DNA from: Lasiodiplodia sp. COLG20
Taxonomy: Eukaryota; Ascomycota; Dothideomycetes; Botryosphaeriales; Botryosphaeriaceae
Direction: 5' to 3'
NCBI GenBank assembly: GCA_009801085.1
Contig: VNWV01000001.1
Span: forward strand, 7,006,001 to 7,070,000
DNA: 64,000 bases
Part shown: positions 12,066 to 24,116 of the stretch, piece after piece
Numbering within the stretch: position 1 is the stretch's first letter
Layout: the number at the start of each line of letters is the position of its first letter
Made by a program: the position numbers and the translations under genes
The notes under the pieces: generated by a model
The model's input: the letters and a program-made list of their open reading frames with translations, nothing else
Told to the model about the DNA's origin: nothing
The model's database searches: none

Positions 12066-15000
12066 GTGCGTCAGTAGGAGGAGGGTGATGGGAATGGACT
12101 GATTGCAAGGGACCGAAAAGAGAGAGTCGAGATTGCGCGGATTGTGCATGACGTACGCATTTTTTTTTATCCTTGCCATGGCAAGGAGGAGAAAGAAACA
12201 GCAGCACATGGCCAAAGCAAGAAAGCAAAAGAAAGCTCGAACAGTTTCAGCATCCCACCGCTCCCTCCGGCTACTACCACCCTCGGCTACAATCGGCTCC
12301 CTCGCTTCTCGTTCTTAACTTTTTTTTTCTGCCCTGCGATATTGCTTGCGTTGCCCCTTCTCTCCCCTACTATCCGACTTTTATGCCCTGACTCTATACA
12401 TACATTCATGCAACCTACCCCTTATCTTTCTTTCAGGGGTCGGGCCATGGCGGAACCGTGGGGGTTGGGGCTTCCTTATGAGAGGATCGGCGACGACGGA
12501 TCGACAACGAGATGACACTGGAGATATATGGACGAGGAGGAGGAGAGGCCGACTTGGATTGTGGAGAGGAATGTGCGGGAGAAAAAAATATAAAAAGAAA
12601 AATCTAGTGGATATGGGGGGTTCGGGAAGGGACGTTCAGGGGCAGGGAACAGGGCGAGCGGTGGTGAACTGGATTTGGGCACATTGATGGGCGGGCGACG
12701 CGTTCACTGAGAGGATCATCTCTTTCTCTCGCCGATTTTATCTCTCATCGCTCTCTCACTCACTCACTCTCTCCCACTGAGCACGGATGTTGCGCGGATC
12801 GTCGTCCGTATTGCATTGGATTTCCCTTATCGAGAGATGCTCGTGCGTTCGTCCGGAGAGTGGGACCCACTCGCACTTTCAAGCGCAGAGAGAGAGCTGG
12901 GGAAAGTGAGGCGAAGGCGGCAGCGGCGATACGGGCTTTTTTGGGTTGGAGTGGATGGCGGAGATGCGGGAATTATCACCTTTGCAATATGCTGTCTCCC
13001 CCGGCTTATTGCAATCGATAACTGTTCCGATACGGCCTAATCGACTCGTGGGAATCATGGGGAAGGGAGTAATTAGTGGGCTTTTTGTGTTTTTATCATC
13101 ATCACAGCAGCAATACGGCGCCGCGGGTTTTTGGCTTTTTCTTGGCGGCGTGGGCTCTCGACCAACATACGTACGTTTTTTTCTGCATGTTTTGGTTTTG
13201 TTTTTGTGTTTTTTGGGGCATGGGAGCTGCTGGAGTTATTTAATGACTTACCGGGCTTTTGATGGGTATTTCTCTTTTATTACTACCTCCGTTAGACCGG
13301 TTGGGATTCTTTTTACCTATGGACTTTTTTCTTGTTCGTTGATGACTTGGTCTGTGGTTGGCTGAAATTCATGATCACTGTGTGGATTGTGTGCTTTTCG
13401 GTTTTCTTCTCCTTTTGCATCCTCTTCAACTAGTCTTTTTCTTCCTTCTTCCTCCCGTTAATGCTCCTTCTTCTCTCTTCTTCGGCTTCGTGGGAAGTTG
13501 GCAGTCTTCTGTTCATTTGTTCCTAGGCGCCTCCGGCTTTGCGTGGAAATGATGGCTTTTCGGACCCTTTCTTTTTTTCCTTTCCTCCTCCTCTTTCTTG
13601 CATTCTCCATTGCTGCGAATGGGTCGTCTCTTTCGTGTATACATATCACTAAAATGAGAGTAGATACCAGTTTGAGCGGATCTGCGAACGAGGACATGAA
13701 GAAGGCGAAGGAAAAGGACGAAATTGGCGTCAAGTCGTTGAGCAGCAGTATCCGGAAGTTCGAAGTAAATTTGTGGAGGTAGTGACGGAAGTAAGAATGA
13801 CGAGCATCATCGATTGGCACTCGAGTTCCTGTTTGTGATACGTGGAAGTGGACAAGGTGATGTGCTACGTGTGTGTCTTGTGGTTTGTTGTGCTCAAGAT
13901 TCGTGTTCTAGTGATGTTGTACTGAGGTGGCGGTTTCCGCGAGCAGTTGATCGGTCGTGATGACTGGCTATCCTGAGGTGGTTGGGTCTTGTCTGGTTGC
14001 TTTAATTCTACTTTCTTTTTTCTCCGCCTTGGAGGTTAGAGCAGACAGACTGGATACAACTTTCTTTCCAGATTGCTTTTTTATCTCTCTCTTATACCAT
14101 TGCGGTTCTTTGCTCCTCTATTAAAATAGATGTCTTGTGTACACGGTCACCAAACTGGGACCTCCGCATTCCATGTCTACTCTGATGCCCGCAGAGGCTA
14201 AAACTGCCATGGGTTTCGTGCATGCGTAATTCCCTCACGTCACGCCATCAAGACAAAGATGAGGAGGAGAAGAAGGGCAAGAAAGGAAAACCGTCATCAT
14301 ATCAGACCATGACAGGGTGACCTTTTGTTTGTAGTACTCATGTGTACATACTTATGCATGCCTGCATGCATGCATATGCATCCATGCATGCAGGCATGCA
14401 TAGCGTTGCGTCTGCTTGACATGCTGCAAGGCCCCCTGCCCCTCTTCAACTCAAGCCGTGAGTTGCAAATGTCGAAGCGGTTGCACATAGGCACGGCGGC
14501 ACGCAAGTAAGCGTTTCAGTTGAACCTGTCAGTCAGTCCTGCGTGACGGCTCGAGAAGCATCGATCGATCTTTGGCGTCTGTGGGAAGCAGGCGACCTCT
14601 TGGCCGCGGGTTGGTGCCTGTTCCTGCTCTTCCTACTCTTTTCCTTTTTTAAACTTCACGCAAGAGATGGATAACGGACCGGGCGCTGGGGGGTGGCAGT
14701 AACGGGGGGGCTCGCGGTGTGTTGAGTAAGTAGGCGATGGGGGGACCTTTCTTCACCGGAGGCCAACTCCTGGCGTGCTCTGCATACCTTTATCTTTTTT
14801 TAGTTATCCCTCTTTCCTCTCTCTCCCATCTCCCGCCCCCTCCCCCTTTTGCGAGAGACGTTTCATCGTGCGCATAGACGCCATTAACCGTTACTCGAAG
14901 GAGGGACCATGCACGATGACGTTTCGCCTAGCGTTCAAGCCTTCTCGTTCTTTCTTTTTATCTCCTCATGTCTCACGCTTTGGCCGCGGGGTTCTTATCG

Positions 15001-17574
15001 CATGGACTGTGGTCAGATACGCGTGCTCTCAAAGACGTATGTTTTTCTGCGAGGCAGTGCGTGCACACACGCTGAACACGGCACTATCGGATGTGATTCC
15101 TTTGAGGAATGAGTTTGACGTAGTACATTCATCTCTTTTTCTCTTTTTGGGTTGCCATGCATCACCGCCCCGCGGGTGAGACAACGTCAACCGCCAGTCT
15201 CGGCTGCCTGCTTTCGTATTCCCGTGCCGCAGGGCCACGCGCCAGCGGTTACCGTAGGTACATCAGACTGGGCTGGACTTGGCTGGACTTGGCTGGGCTG
15301 GGGCGGCTGGGCTGGCTGGTTGGCGCCGAGAGCGTGCCGGCTGGCAGGCTTTGTTGGCGGCATGAGCTGGTGTTGGTGTGCGCTGGCTGTACAACAATGT
15401 TGCCGTTTTGGGCTGATCCATCGTACCGCGCGCCTGCTGGGCGGCCAGAGCGGTACGGATGGTGGCCTTACAGAGCTCATGCGGTGAGGGTGCGTGGCGA
15501 AAAAAAAAAAACATGTGGTTTGGACAGCAGTAGTCGGGAAAACGAAAGAGCGGTTAACGCGGACGTTGGGTGTCGGTATTCTTCGGCGGTTCTACGTTAC
15601 CGCCTTAACGTTCCCCGCTAGCTTGCGGCCTGGCGAACGGGTCGTATTCGATTCATTGGAGGGGGCGAGTGATAGGCGGGACGAGCGATATAGAGATCAT
15701 CGGTAGCAGTCCCCACCGCGACTATAGGAAAAAGGAAGAAACTAAAGCGTGCCTAGCCTTTTCATTCAGACAGTTCTGGAACCGGGGATGGACGTTGATG
15801 TGGCCTGTTCGCCCGAAGACGCAATTTGCAAATCCTATGCGAAGAGCAATTTTTCATGCCTATCAGGTACAGGCAACAGGATTGCGGATGCCGTAGGCGG
15901 TGTGACAGGCCGGCTGAAAAACTGATTCATTGTATACTCGGGCTTACCACATGAGGAGGAGATGTACAGTCTGTCAGCGCAGGCCGACCACCCTCTGGCG
16001 GCCCCTATTGGCCCTTTACTATTCCCGGTGCTCTTGCTATTCTAGAAAACGGCGATCTGTTCTGGCGGGCGAACGCAAGGAGAAAGATATGCAGATGTGC
16101 GGGATGTACGGATGTACAGACAGCGCGGCGTACCTGCATGTGGTGGCACGGCGCAACAACACCAGCACTTGGCTCCGGCGAGCATCAATGAGGCAAATAA
16201 GAGTAAAATAGGCCTCGGCTTGTGGGGGATCTCCGAGAGGTCTGACAAATGGACCCTCAGCGGCAGCCATGTCTCACTTTGTTTGCGAGAAGCACAGGAA
16301 CGCGGACGGGCGGCGCCACTCGTGTCATAGTCGTTATCGAAGAGATTAGGTTTGAGATGATGCCTCCAACAACTCCGTCACCGCGGTACTGCGGCGCGCT
16401 GCGGCGTCGGGCCCTCGCGCGCGCTTGGGATGAATAGGGGAGTGGCGGTCATCCTCACGGACAGGTAAGCTGATGCTTGGGACTCGTGACAGGAACAGGC
16501 AAGGACGGGCATTCGCTCGGCGAAATTGGGGTGGGTTTTCTGCTGCTGCACGGAGCTGGAGACGGGGGACCACTCACCACCGTCTCCCGCGCTCGGCCCC
16601 CATGTTGGTCGCTTGCGCGCTTCCGGCTCGTTGCATTGTTTTCACCGCCCGCTGGCGCGGACGAAGGCACGGAGCCTGCTGCCAAGACGCTGACGATGTC
16701 CACTCGGGGGTTGGATAGGGGCACAGCATGGCCGTCATGGACGGCATCAAGTTTTTGTGCAAGAGCCCGGCAACCGGGGCACAGGCTCACTGCCGGCGCG
16801 GATGACGATGGCGGCGGACCACCGCTGGATGGAGACCGGGGAGCCACGAGACTGGCGGCGGCGGCACAAAGGAAATGAGGTCGTGCGCGAGCGTAGCACG
16901 CGTTGGGAAGTCGCAGCCTGCCGGTCTGGGACAGTCGGCACGAGAAGAGAAACGGCGCAATCAATGTGACACCGCCCACGACCAGGCTGCGAGCTGGCAC
17001 TGAGAGTGTCGCAATGTCGTTTCAATGCAATTCGCACAATATTGGCCGTCATCTTGGGCGGGCTAGCGGGCGATTGCCGGGGCGATTAATGCGCTGGCGT
17101 GAGATTGAAGAAGCTGAGAGCAAGAGCCGCCAGGAAGCGGCGTGCAATTTCCCGGGCGCACATCAGCCCTCTCTCGGACGCAGGCGCCGGCGGGCACAAC
17201 CGCTCAAGCCTCTGCTCCCCCCACAATCCGCCAGCTGGGCGGCGAATGATAGCGCACAGATCCACCTTAAACAACCGCGCTATGCCGACCCGGGACGTGC
17301 GCCTGTCGTGGTGTCTTGGCCCCAATTTCGCCCGCCGCTTGTTAAAATGCTGCCCTGTCCCCTCAACACCACGCCCTCTTGCTGTTCGTTGCGTCGCTCT
17401 CTCTCACCGATTGCTCACCAAGCTTCGTCGCTCATTCAGACCAAACTTCTGCTCTGAGCCGCGCTCGCGCCAGTCACTCCTTCAACAACCAACAACAAAC
17501 AACAACCGCTCCTCTCCAGGACAACAGTCAAGCCGCATCATCCGGATCCCCGCCAATCGGAAAAGAAAATCAAA
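12066..17574. other. 5.5-kb gene-poor region
   Basis: No open frame here has a recognisable family motif or exon partners. The stretch includes T-rich DNA (12140-13800), a perfect 19-bp inverted repeat at 14354-14401, a GGCTG-rich run near 15268-15330 and GC-rich DNA up to the GPI-protein gene. The frame at 13498-13782 has a signal-like stretch (FFPFLLLFLAFSIAANGSS) but sits in T-rich DNA, so I do not call it. Long untranslated leaders or non-coding transcripts are possible. Confidence 0.4.
14354..14401. repeat. perfect 19-bp inverted repeat built on ATGCATGC
   Basis: The left arm 14354-14372 (ATGCATGCCTGCATGCATG) and right arm 14383-14401 are exact reverse complements, with a 10-base spacer. 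Each arm is made of smaller GCATGC/ATGCAT palindromes. It lies inside the gene-poor region. Confidence 0.85.
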
Positions 17575-18006
17575 ATGAAGACCTTCAGCCTCATCGCCGC
17601 CTCCATGGCCCTCCTCTCCGGCCTCGCTGCCGCCGACGACAAGACCACCTCGGTCTCGACTCTCACCAGCACCCGCACTGTGCTGCACGTCGTCACCGAG
17701 ACGCACTACTCCAGCACCGAGATCGAGACGTCGACCGAGCTGATCCCCACCCCGGTCGTTGCTACCAGCGCCGCCGCCACCAACACGCCCGTGACCACGC
17801 CCATCGTCTACTCGGCCGGCAACTCGAGCACTCCCATCGGCACTGGCGGCTTCACCAGCAGCGCAAAGGCTACCGGCTCGTCCGGCAGCACCGCCGCCGG
17901 CTCCTCGTCGCCCTCGTCCACCCCGGCCACCGGCGCCGCCTCGTCCCTCAGGATCGATGCCGCCGTCGCCGCCGTCGTTGCCGGTGCGGGCTACCTCCTC
18001 CTGTGA
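17575..18006 (+). CDS. small GPI-anchored-type cell wall protein, 143 aa
   Basis: Starts at the ATG at 17575. Residues 1-20 form a signal peptide (MKTFSLIAASMALLSGLAAA). The mature part is almost all Ser, Thr, Ala, Gly and Pro, with VSTLTSTRTVLHVVTETHYS and many potential O-glycosylation sites. The C-terminus is a small-residue stretch (ATGAASS) followed by a hydrophobic tail (AAVAAVVAGAGYLLL) ending at the stop, the layout of a GPI-anchor signal. No enzymatic domain; probably a structural or surface wall protein. A pyrimidine-rich leader precedes it. Codon use is strongly C-ending, which suggests good expression. Confidence 0.85.
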   Translation: MKTFSLIAASMALLSGLAAADDKTTSVSTLTSTRTVLHVVTETHYSSTEIETSTELIPTPVVATSAAATNTPVTTPIVYSAGNSSTPIGTGGFTSSAKATGSSGSTAAGSSSPSSTPATGAASSLRIDAAVAAVVAGAGYLLL

Positions 18007-21000
18007 TCGGCGCAAAGCCCATCGCACGCTTGCTGGTCACGGAGCGTTAGCCTTCTTCAACTACTTTATTCTTCGTACCCCCTGACGGATTGGAGTCTCA
18101 CCATTTCTGCATCGGATTGGAGTCGTCTGAGCTGTCTTGCGGGAAGGTCTTGCTACAAAATCATACCTATTTTCTCTCCATTGACGAGTTACGTTTTCTA
18201 TACCCCCGATCCACCCTACACCCCGGAAAGCTGTACTCCATACGATGCTTAATGTCTGTTGCCCTTCCCTCACAACAAACTTTTACTGTCCTTATTACTT
18301 CACCTTTTTACCCCAACTCTTTCCTCCACGAGGAAATTACTTCGACTCATCTCGCAAGCGAACGAGCGACAACAACCCCCACCCTTCCCGTATAGCATAT
18401 GGAGGCGCGTCTGGGACGGCTTGGAGATACCCAAATTTACTAGTGTTTTTTTCACAAATTTACGCAAGATGCATCTAAACTTTCCGGAGAGCTACAAGCT
18501 TGGAGGAGATTTTTCTATACTTGACATTGACTACCTTTTTCCTTGACTCTTATTTCCTAATCGTGAATAACATGTAGCTGCTAGCAGTGGCGGGTACAGA
18601 CAGCAATCTGAAAATTCGGAGCACGGGGAAGCGGAAAGAAAATCCGCTCATCCTGGCGACGATTTCCGTTAGATCCTCTTGGCTTGATCTCGCCCTCTGC
18701 CGCGCGATTGACGTGACACATCATGTTTGGACACGGATGCGCCGCCAACCAACCGGCCAGCCAACCCTCGTAAAACACGCAGCCCGCCAAGTAGACAGTC
18801 GTGGCACGCAGGAATCCAAACAACACCTAAAAAAAGGTACTGACCATCGGACATAGAGTGGAGACTATCGCCCGGTCTAGGTGTGAACATCGGCTCCGCT
18901 GATGTGCAAGATCACCACTGCTCAAACAATCCGCGAACTCACTCCTCCCTTTCGCTCCTACAATAACACCTCACCGCAAGACACCCCGATAAAACTCCCC
19001 ATTAACGTTTCAACCCCCCGCCAAGCACGGCAAGCGATCTCCATTCGCTTACTCGAAACAACACAGAGCCTCCTTCGCCAAAACACTAGCCTGAGGCACG
19101 CCTACGTACCACTACTCACGATCTACCATCACCACCTCCTCCTCCTTCTCCTAGCCTGAGGCATCAAACACTTACTCGTTTCAACACGCCTTCCCCCTTC
19201 ATCAATTCCTTTCTCTCTGCCCAGCTAACCCAAGCTTTTGTCCGTCTTGCCGTCTCTGCGCTTGTTCATCGGCTGCGGGAGAGAAAGCACAAAGCTTTGT
19301 CCCCGTGCGTGCCCGCTCAAGCTTTAACTAGATTTCCGGCCGTGGTGGCGAGGGCTCCTGTCGACAGGAACTATCGTTTCACATGGCCCCCGGCTCTTTC
19401 CTGTTCAGACGCCACGCCCCGCGGTGCACAAGCCCATCGTCCCTTTTCTCTCTTCCTCTCCGTTTTTTTTCTATCACGGCCACAAGGAAGGAAGGAACGA
19501 AATGGTGACAACAGAGCGGCTTCGGCCGCCCGCTTAGCTTGGAGTGCGGACCCGGTCTTGTGCTCGTTTACGGGAAAGACCAGGGGCTTGGTGAGTGCTT
19601 GGCAAAAGCACCAAGGCGCAAAAGAGCTTGAATCGCTGATCCGTGATGCGACGTTTGTGCATTGTCATTGCGTTCGGGCAGCTGGAAGGAAGAGGGGAGA
19701 GAAATTTCTGATGTTGTTGAGGTCTGCAGTAGTTCGCTGCAACCCCGGGTTTGTCGTTTCGCCTACGAGATCCCGAACCGACAAGGATCCTGCCTGTCAA
19801 TTTTCTTCGGAAGAGAGCGACGAAAAAAAGCGGAGGTTCGCTACGGGAGGCCTGTTCGGCAGTCGGAGCGAAAAAAGGCAAACAGAATGGCAGAGGTGCG
19901 GCTAAATTCTTCCTGCCGAGCGAGCGAGCGAGCGAGCGTGGGAAAGCTGGGCCGAAGGAGATTGCCGGCACCCGACCCAACGCCCGCTGTTCCGCCTCGC
20001 TTGTTTGGCTGATTGATTGTGAGTCTTTTTGCCCCGGGAGCTTCCTTCGGTGACCGACCATCATCGCGTGCGTGCGTTTTTCCAACACGTGCGGTGCTGC
20101 TGGCGCGCCACCCCACCCCCGTCCGCTGCTTTGCGCGCGAAGGATTGATTAGGAAACCTTGTCCTTCCCTCTCTGTCTCTCTTCACGCCGGCGCTTGCAC
20201 GCTTTTGCGGCTCTTTATTTCCTTTCGGGGGCGGCCCGCTCGAACCAGGCGAGTGGTGATGACTCGCTTAGCTCACGCCTACAGTGATCGTGCTCTTGAT
20301 TGGCTTGACCGAGGGGAAATTGCAACGACTTTGATTGATCGGGTGACCAGGGTATGTTCCGCTCTTCGGCGCGCAAGAGAGCAGACGTTCGGCAACGAGG
20401 AATTTGCGCGCGCATAGCGTCTGTGTGTCCCGACGCCCAGAGATGGGGTTTTGCCAAGAGCGCAGACGCGTAAGGTGGTACGTACGGCGTGGATGGCGTA
20501 TACAGCAATATCATTTTCACCCCACTATGTACTGGCCTCTATCAATAATGCTGATCCTCGCTTCCTGGTGATTGCGCGGGCTGGTGTTGACCCTGCTTCT
20601 GGTAAGCGAGTGCTGGGTTCCTTCGACTTTGCCAATAATTCATTTGGCTTTCTCGCCTTATCACTGCTCTGAAATCTATCCAATCGTATCGCTTCCATTT
20701 TCCCAGACTTGCTAGACCCTGTGACATCACTCAATAGGGAGGCAGGACGTGCGCAGATAACCTTACTTTTAACTCTTGTCTCTCCAGAACCTACTCTTCA
20801 CCGTCACATGCCAGACGAAGGACACTGGTGGTCGATTGTCTCAGGTTGCCACGGAGGATACTGCATTCCATGGCTCGCCTGCATCAGTTCCTCGTCTATC
20901 GTCCACCCTGTTCCACAATGTCATGAACAATGAGTTTTGTTCACCTTCTTGCTGTAAATCTGGAGACAAAGCATTCACCAGGATTAATGTTCGATGTTTG

Positions 21001-22304
21001 ACCGGTTTGTATGAAGTTCCTCCCGTGTTGTCTCTTCATCTCGTCAGTGCAACGCCCATCGCCCAGAATCTCGTATTCATGGGAGACCAGAGCACCGCCC
21101 TCCGGACACGCCGTGGCCAGATTCTCATCCGTCCGCCGCTCGGAACCGCCGTCGATGGAATGCAGAGAGGCTCAGCGCGCCACAAGCATTGAGACAAAGA
21201 AGACTCACATTTGAGACAAAGGGGTCTTACAAAGAGGTCTTACATTCCACAGCCGCACAGCAGCAGCAACACAGCCACACAGCTCACGTTCCTTCCCCCA
21301 TCGCGAAGACCGCAAGATCAAATTTAATATTGGCGAAGGAAAATCCTCGAAGTATGTAGTCTCATCAGAGACCCACATTCCCCGCATTCTTAGAATGGTT
21401 CGGATCACCAAGTGTTCGCTTGGCCCAAGCCTCACCCGCGACGCCAGGACCTGGGGAAAAGATGAAAAAATACGAGCTGGGGGGGTGGGTGGATGGTGGT
21501 TCAGCTCAGCCTCGGAACGCCCAGTACCAACGCCACCCGCCGACGTTTTTTTTTTCGCCTCAGCCCGCACACGTCACCGGAATTCTCGGAAGAGGCGCAA
21601 ATTTATTTGTAGAGGTTCTCTGTGGGTCGAACGGGCTTTCGGCGCCACAAATGCAGTTGTGCCAGAAAGAGGGCTGGAAAGAGGCGGAAAAGAGGGAAAG
21701 AAAAAAAAAAAAGTCGAAATGACCACCAATTCAAGCCACCCCTCTCTCACGAGCATACCTGGCATCATCCTGAATGGTAAAAGCTCACACAGCAACATGG
21801 ACTCACAATCACCAGAAATATCACGGTCGTCGAAAAGGCGAGGAAGGGAGTTCGAAACACTAGCGTACCGTTGTTCCGTTTTCTGCTCCAGATAAGCATG
21901 ACGATTCTGAGTGGGTCGCGGGCTCCGATCGATGATGCGGGATGTGGGGAGATCGACGGAAAAGCTTGTGTGGTTGATAGCGCTGACTTGGCAGGGGACT
22001 CTTCGTACCAGCCCTACGTACGTCATGTGCGGGTGGGAGATAGGTGTTTTGCTGGTGATTGGTTGCAGAGGTCGACGTAGGACCGGATAGGGCAAGTAGG
22101 CGAGCAAGACGAGGGAGGAGAGAAACATGTGGGGACGGAGCTTTATCATATGGGGTGACGCTCACCTGTGGGATTGAGAGGGCCCTTTATCCTCTTACTC
22201 TCGTCCTTTCGATCGTGGGATACGATTCATGGTCGTTGCTCTGACTCCCCTTTTGACTTTACGATATACGAGAGAATACGGAAGACTTCGTGTGACGGAA
22301 CAAC
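18007..22304. other. 4.3-kb gene-poor region
   Basis: No supportable coding sequence. Features: a C-rich, strand-asymmetric stretch (about 18900-19230) with a 13-base direct repeat CTAGCCTGAGGCA near 19090 and 19153, a (GAGC)n microsatellite near 19917-19940, and scattered poly-A/T runs (near 21547 and 21704). It may be regulatory DNA or the untranslated leader of the DUF3602 gene to its right. Confidence 0.4.
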
Positions 22305-22721
22305 ATGGTCGTGGAAATCGAACGCTACACGTCTTACGGTCGCGGTGGCGCTGGAAACCTGCGTAAGCCTTTTGCTTTTACATCGTCCTTCCGCTTCTGA
22401 GGGACGTTGCAAAGGGTTCTTGCTTACCTTTCTTCGTGACGTAGGCCGCCTTTCGGACGTTCGGGCCGCACAGACAGTGCTTGTGCAAAACAAGGACGAA
22501 GGTATGTTCGTATTAGTGGAGTGGGGCTGCTAGACTGTTTGAACGCTCACTGACGGCATGCTCCCCGTATTACAGAGCCCGTGCGTGAACGCCGTCGAAG
22601 TAGCGTATGGTCGACATCGTCATCGCCCAGCTCGCGGAGAGACTCGATTTGGCGGGCTGCCACACACGTGTTCCGCAGACATAGCAGTGCTGATGAGGGC
22701 ATGACGGAACCGAGAGAATAA
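22305..22721 (+). CDS. DUF3602-family protein, three short exons, 86 aa
   Basis: The ATG at 22305 opens MVVEIERYTSYGRGGAGNL; SYGRGGAGN is the hallmark of the fungal DUF3602 family. Exon 1 is 22305-22362, exon 2 22445-22501 and exon 3 22576-22721. The introns are GTAAGC...GTAG (82 bases) and GTATGT...ACAG (74 bases). Phases 1 and 1 match and total 261 bases. The rest is basic and Ser/Arg-rich (ERRRSSVWSTSSSPSSRRDS, then FRRHSSAD), typical of these short disordered proteins. Molecular function is unknown; no membrane or signal sequence. It is easily missed because no exon exceeds 150 bases. Confidence 0.8.
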
Positions 22722-23214
22722 CGTGCTGATGGTGCTCCGGTGCGCGAAATATCTTTGTGTTCTATCTTTTTGTGAATGGCGAACGGAATACCTGGTCAAA
22801 ATTGTAATATGGAAGGCAAATTGAGATGCCGGAATATGGAACTTGGGGGTTCATTAATGTAATTGAGAGACCTGGAAGCCTTATCCAACTGTCTAGGTAT
22901 CGAGCTCCTTCGAAAGCTTCTAATGGAAGGTGCACATTCAATAAAGGGCGGCCACTCAGCAGTTCAAAAGAGCGATACTGTGTTTATTTCAGTAACAAGT
23001 GTGTCTGATTGATTGGAACAAAAAGAAAACAACGACAAAGACAATGAGAGTCACGCCAAATTGCTTTCAACAGGCAAGCACCCGCTTATCAGGTTTCCTG
23101 AAGGCGTTTCGATCTTTAAAATGCCTGCAGTTGAACCAGAGCATGCCCTCTTCATCTTCCCATGTCTAGCAAAAGACTAGTATACTTGATACGCATACAC
23201 ACAGCCCTGCAAAC
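22722..23214. other. intergenic region, no gene seen
   Basis: AT-richer flank between two plus-strand genes. Nothing recognised. Confidence 0.4.
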
Positions 23215-23742
23215 ATGTGTATAATCATCAACTGCAACGACAATTGCAATAGCATGGGAGAAACCAAAAATGACTTCCGCCGCAGATGCCGCGAGGTCTA
23301 CCTCGCCTACCGCATCAACTGCATGCCCGGGGGCAAAGCCTGTAGGACTACAGTGAAGAGAGGCGATGCCGAACCTGTAGAGGCTATCCGCGTTGTGGGC
23401 AAACAGGACAGCCGATTGGTGCGCAAACAATGCCCGGCAGGTGGTGCACGTGTACCGCTTCCAGCCTGGATTCGTAGATCTACTATCCATGTAGATACCC
23501 CAAACCCACCCAAGGCTGACCAAAACTTCTGGCACCCGGTCGACGCAATAGAGGAAGAGACACCTATACCTGCGGATCCGTACAGTTCACCCAGTTCAGA
23601 CAGCCCCGAACGTCGGGAAGAATGTACAAAGGAAGGGAAAGCACCTTCTGAGAACTTGGTGGTGCCGCGGAATCACATGGGAAAGGAGGAGTACACACCC
23701 GAAGTCGACGGACAGACCAGCCTCATCTTCAAAGATATCTAA
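23215..23742 (+). CDS. small hypothetical protein with cysteine-containing N-terminus, 175 aa
   Basis: Single frame from the ATG at 23215. The first 50 residues hold five Cys (MCIIINCNDNCN, then RRCR, NCMPGGKAC), followed by a Pro/Glu/Ser-rich acidic tail (DPYSSPSSDSPERREE) ending SLIFKDI. There is no signal peptide. The cysteines could bind a metal but do not form a known zinc-finger spacing. Family unknown. Support is only frame length, ATG context and amino acid composition. Confidence 0.45.
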   Translation: MCIIINCNDNCNSMGETKNDFRRRCREVYLAYRINCMPGGKACRTTVKRGDAEPVEAIRVVGKQDSRLVRKQCPAGGARVPLPAWIRRSTIHVDTPNPPKADQNFWHPVDAIEEETPIPADPYSSPSSDSPERREECTKEGKAPSENLVVPRNHMGKEEYTPEVDGQTSLIFKDI

Positions 23743-24116
23743 ATCATTTTAATAAGATAAATCAGGGCCTCTCATCGTTGTTTCCAGCGTGACTTAAACA
23801 TTTGCGAGATTTTTAGGACCTCTTTGTTATATTTCGAAGTCAAAGGAATATTTACGGTTCCATGTGATTCGCCGAACCAAACGCCGTAGCATGTGCCCAA
23901 CTATTGAATCGTGTGACTTTTCAAACAGTATTTCCTGGCGATTGTCCGTAGCTTCCAATGTATTTACAAGCTCACGCCTCTGTTTGAATACTTAAATTCA
24001 GCAACACGACTACAAAAGTGTACACAGCATCAAAATACTCTGACTATCACAACAGCCGCAAAGCGCGTGATAACTTGCATTTCTCTGAGAGTTCCAAAAT
24101 CTCCGGATCCTCTGCG
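23743..24116. other. intergenic region, no gene seen
   Basis: AT-rich spacer; putative terminator of the upstream gene and promoter of the RING gene. Confidence 0.4.

Noticed and set aside
13498..13782. 94-codon frame with a signal-peptide-like stretch
   Set aside because: It lies in T-rich DNA where such hydrophobic runs arise by chance; no family likeness, no Kozak-like start, no exon partner.
16903..17457. 184-codon frame upstream of the GPI-protein gene
   Set aside because: Arg/Pro/Ser-rich product typical of GC-rich leader DNA; frames of equal length exist in other phases.
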